Shown here: positions 5,415 to 7,138 of the stretch, in pieces
How the letters are laid out: every line of letters begins with the position of its first letter
How positions within the stretch are numbered: position 1 is the stretch's first letter
Origin: Xanthobacteraceae bacterium
GTDB lineage: Bacteria; Pseudomonadota; Alphaproteobacteria; Rhizobiales; Xanthobacteraceae
DNA length: 7,138 nt
Assembly: GCA_030039655.1 (NCBI GenBank)
Contig: JASHVC010000113.1
Span: 1-7,138, forward strand
Reading direction: 5' to 3'
Made by a program: the position numbers and the translations under genes
Notes under the pieces: model-generated
Seen by the model: only the letters and a program-made list of their open reading frames with translations
Told to the model about the DNA's origin: nothing
Database searches by the model: none

Positions 5415-7138
5415 ATGGCGACCGAAACGCCCGATCTTGAGGCGGCGCACCGGGTCCTGCGCGCCACGTTTGGCTTTGAGGCCTTTCGGCCGGGGCAGGG
5501 TGAAATCGTGGCCGCCATTCTGGGTGGCCGCGACGTTCTGGCGGTCATGCCGACGGGCAGCGGCAAATCGCTCTGCTATCAGCTTCCCGCGCTCCTGCGC
5601 GACGGTCTCACCATCGTGGTCTCGCCGCTGATCGCGCTGATGCGTAACCAGGTCGCGCAGCTTTGCGGCTATGGGATTGCGGCGGCAGCGTTGAACTCCG
5701 CGAACGATCCGGCGGAAAACCGCTCGGTGCTCGATCGCGTCGCGCGTGGCGAGTTACGTCTGATTTATGTCGCGCCCGAACGGCTGGTGCGAGCCGATAC
5801 GCTCGACCTCCTCAAGCGCGCCAAGGTCGCGATGTTCACGGTCGACGAAGCGCATTGTATTTCACAATGGGGTCACGATTTTCGGCCCGAATACGCGGCG
5901 CTCGGCTCGGTGCAGGCCGCGCTCGGCGGCGTGCAGACGGTCGCCTTCACGGCCACCGCCGACGCCGCCACGCGCACCGATATTTTGCAAAGACTTTTCA
6001 GCCGCCCGCCGGAGTTATTCGTGCACGGCTTCGACCGTCCTAATCTCCGGCTGGCGATGCAAACAAAAATCGGCGGTCGAAAACAAGTGGGCGACTTCGT
6101 CAAAAATCATGCGGGACAGAGCGGCATCGTCTACTGCGCCTCGCGGCGCAAGACGGAGGAGCTTGCCGAATACCTGCACGAGAGCGGCGTCAAGGCGCTG
6201 CCTTATCATGCCGGCATGGAAGCGGCCGCGCGCTCGCGCAATCAGGACGCTTTCCTGCAGGAGGATGGTGTCGTCATGGCAGCGACCGTGGCGTTCGGCA
6301 TGGGCATCGACAAGCCGGACGTGCGCTTCGTTCTTCATGCCGACATGCCGTCGAATATCGAGAGCTATTACCAGGAAATCGGCCGCGCCGGTCGCGATGG
6401 CCTGCCGGCCGATACGCTGACGCTCTATGGCATGGGCGACATCCGCCTGCGCCGCATGCAGATCGATGAAAGCGATGCTTCCGACGGCCAGAAGCGAGTG
6501 GACCGCCAGCGGCTCAACGCACTCGTGTCGTTGTGCGAATCGCCGCGCTGCCGGCGGCAGACGCTGCTGACCTATTTCGGCGAGACCACGGAGCCTTGCG
6601 GCAATTGTGATTTCTGCTGCGACGGCGCTGAGGTGATCGACGGCACCATCGCGGCGCAGAAAGCACTCTCGGCCATCAAGCGCACCGGCGAGCGGTTCGG
6701 CACCGAGCACCTGACGAATGTGCTCATCGGCGACAACAGCGAGGCGGTGGAGAAATTCGGCCACGATTGCCTGCCGACCTTCGGGGTCGGCAAGGAATTC
6801 GGCAAGCAGGAGTGGCGATCGATCTTCCGGCAATTGCATGGCGCTGGCGTCGTCGCGCTCGACATCACCGGCTATGGCACCTGGAAGGTGACCGAAGCGG
6901 GCCGCCGTGTGCTCAAGGGCACCGACAAAATTACGCTGCGCAAGGATACGCTCAAACCTGGGCGCAAGGCCGCGCGCGCGACCGCGAATGCCGCTGCACT
7001 GGCTGGCGGCGGAGACGGCGATGCGGAGCTGTTCGAAGCGCTACGACGGCGCCGGTCCGAGCTTGCCAAGCAGCAGCGCGTCGCCGCCTACGTGGTGTTC
7101 GCCGACAAGACCCTGATCGACATGGCGCGGCGCAAGCC
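5415..7138 (+). CDS. recQ: ATP-dependent DNA helicase RecQ (3' partial)
   Basis: 3'-5' superfamily 2 DNA helicase acting in recombination and stalled-fork repair. The frame is open for 574 codons and leaves the window without a stop; about 30-45 residues are probably missing (E. coli RecQ is 609 aa). Seen in order: FRPGQ Q-like motif (about 24-28); Walker A MPTGSGKS with Lys51; DEAH (144-147) followed by the aromatic-rich loop ISQWGHDFRPEY (149-160); motif III TAT (179-181); motif IV region IVYCASR (238-244); motif V ATVAFGMGIDKPDVRF (290-305); motif VI YYQEIGRAGRDG (318-329); zinc site Cys379, Cys395, Cys398, Cys401; a winged-helix RQC domain (about 405-520); a low-complexity Ala/Gly linker (about 515-535); and the first ~38 residues of an HRDC domain. 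The ATG at 5415 matches the usual RecQ N terminus but has no Shine-Dalgarno, suggesting a short or leaderless transcript. A LexA box ends 7 nt upstream. Confidence 0.97.
   Translation, partial: MATETPDLEAAHRVLRATFGFEAFRPGQGEIVAAILGGRDVLAVMPTGSGKSLCYQLPALLRDGLTIVVSPLIALMRNQVAQLCGYGIAAAALNSANDPAENRSVLDRVARGELRLIYVAPERLVRADTLDLLKRAKVAMFTVDEAHCISQWGHDFRPEYAALGSVQAALGGVQTVAFTATADAATRTDILQRLFSRPPELFVHGFDRPNLRLAMQTKIGGRKQVGDFVKNHAGQSGIVYCASRRKTEELAEYLHESGVKALPYHAGMEAAARSRNQDAFLQEDGVVMAATVAFGMGIDKPDVRFVLHADMPSNIESYYQEIGRAGRDGLPADTLTLYGMGDIRLRRMQIDESDASDGQKRVDRQRLNALVSLCESPRCRRQTLLTYFGETTEPCGNCDFCCDGAEVIDGTIAAQKALSAIKRTGERFGTEHLTNVLIGDNSEAVEKFGHDCLPTFGVGKEFGKQEWRSIFRQLHGAGVVALDITGYGTWKVTEAGRRVLKGTDKITLRKDTLKPGRKAARATANAAALAGGGDGDAELFEALRRRRSELAKQQRVAAYVVFADKTLIDMARRK

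Noticed and set aside
6015..6839. Minus-strand open frame (274 codons) opposite recQ
   Set aside because: The sense strand encodes the RecQ core motifs and zinc cysteines without interruption; the antisense frame shows no domain of its own.

Overview
This window looks like chromosomal DNA of a GC-rich alphaproteobacterium, most likely Hyphomicrobiales (Rhizobiales; Bradyrhizobium- or Xanthobacteraceae-like). The evidence is an ActR/RegA/RegR-type redox response regulator with the invariant alphaproteobacterial DNA-binding tail, an MmcB-type repair protein (a mainly alphaproteobacterial family), and a GTTC-N7-GTTC LexA box, the SOS operator form of this class. No RNA genes, insertion sequences, CRISPR arrays or attachment sites were seen. 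Coding density is very high, and the largest gene-free stretches are 81 bp and 72 bp.

Layout: (1) 1-417 (+), the 3' part of the redox response regulator gene, whose first ~40-45 codons lie off the left edge. (2) 426-5342 (-), five same-strand genes read right to left: a CynX/NimT-like MFS transporter, a PuuE-like polysaccharide-deacetylase-family amidohydrolase, an EamA/DMT transporter, mtnA (methylthioribose-1-phosphate isomerase) and mmcB. The first three overlap by 17 and 4 nt. mtnA follows after 81 nt and mmcB after 33 nt, so they can form one transcript. mmcB and the response regulator gene are tail to tail, with 8 bp between their stops. (3) 5343-5414, a 72-bp divergent control region holding a perfect GAAC-N7-GAAC LexA box. 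(4) 5415-7138 (+), recQ, complete through the helicase core, zinc site and winged helix, cut off by the window edge inside the HRDC domain.

The most informative observation is regulatory. The LexA box sits 7 nt before the recQ start and 51 bp before the MFS start, over AT-rich -10-like sequences on both strands. It should make recQ an SOS gene. It could also place the leftward cluster under LexA, and that cluster ends in mmcB, a family known to be SOS-induced in Caulobacter. The metabolic genes in between (two transporters, a probable amidohydrolase, mtnA) have no obvious link to DNA repair. I see no clearly new multi-gene system here. The region reads as ordinary core or shell chromosome with one good regulatory lead and one transporter/amidohydrolase cassette of unknown substrate.
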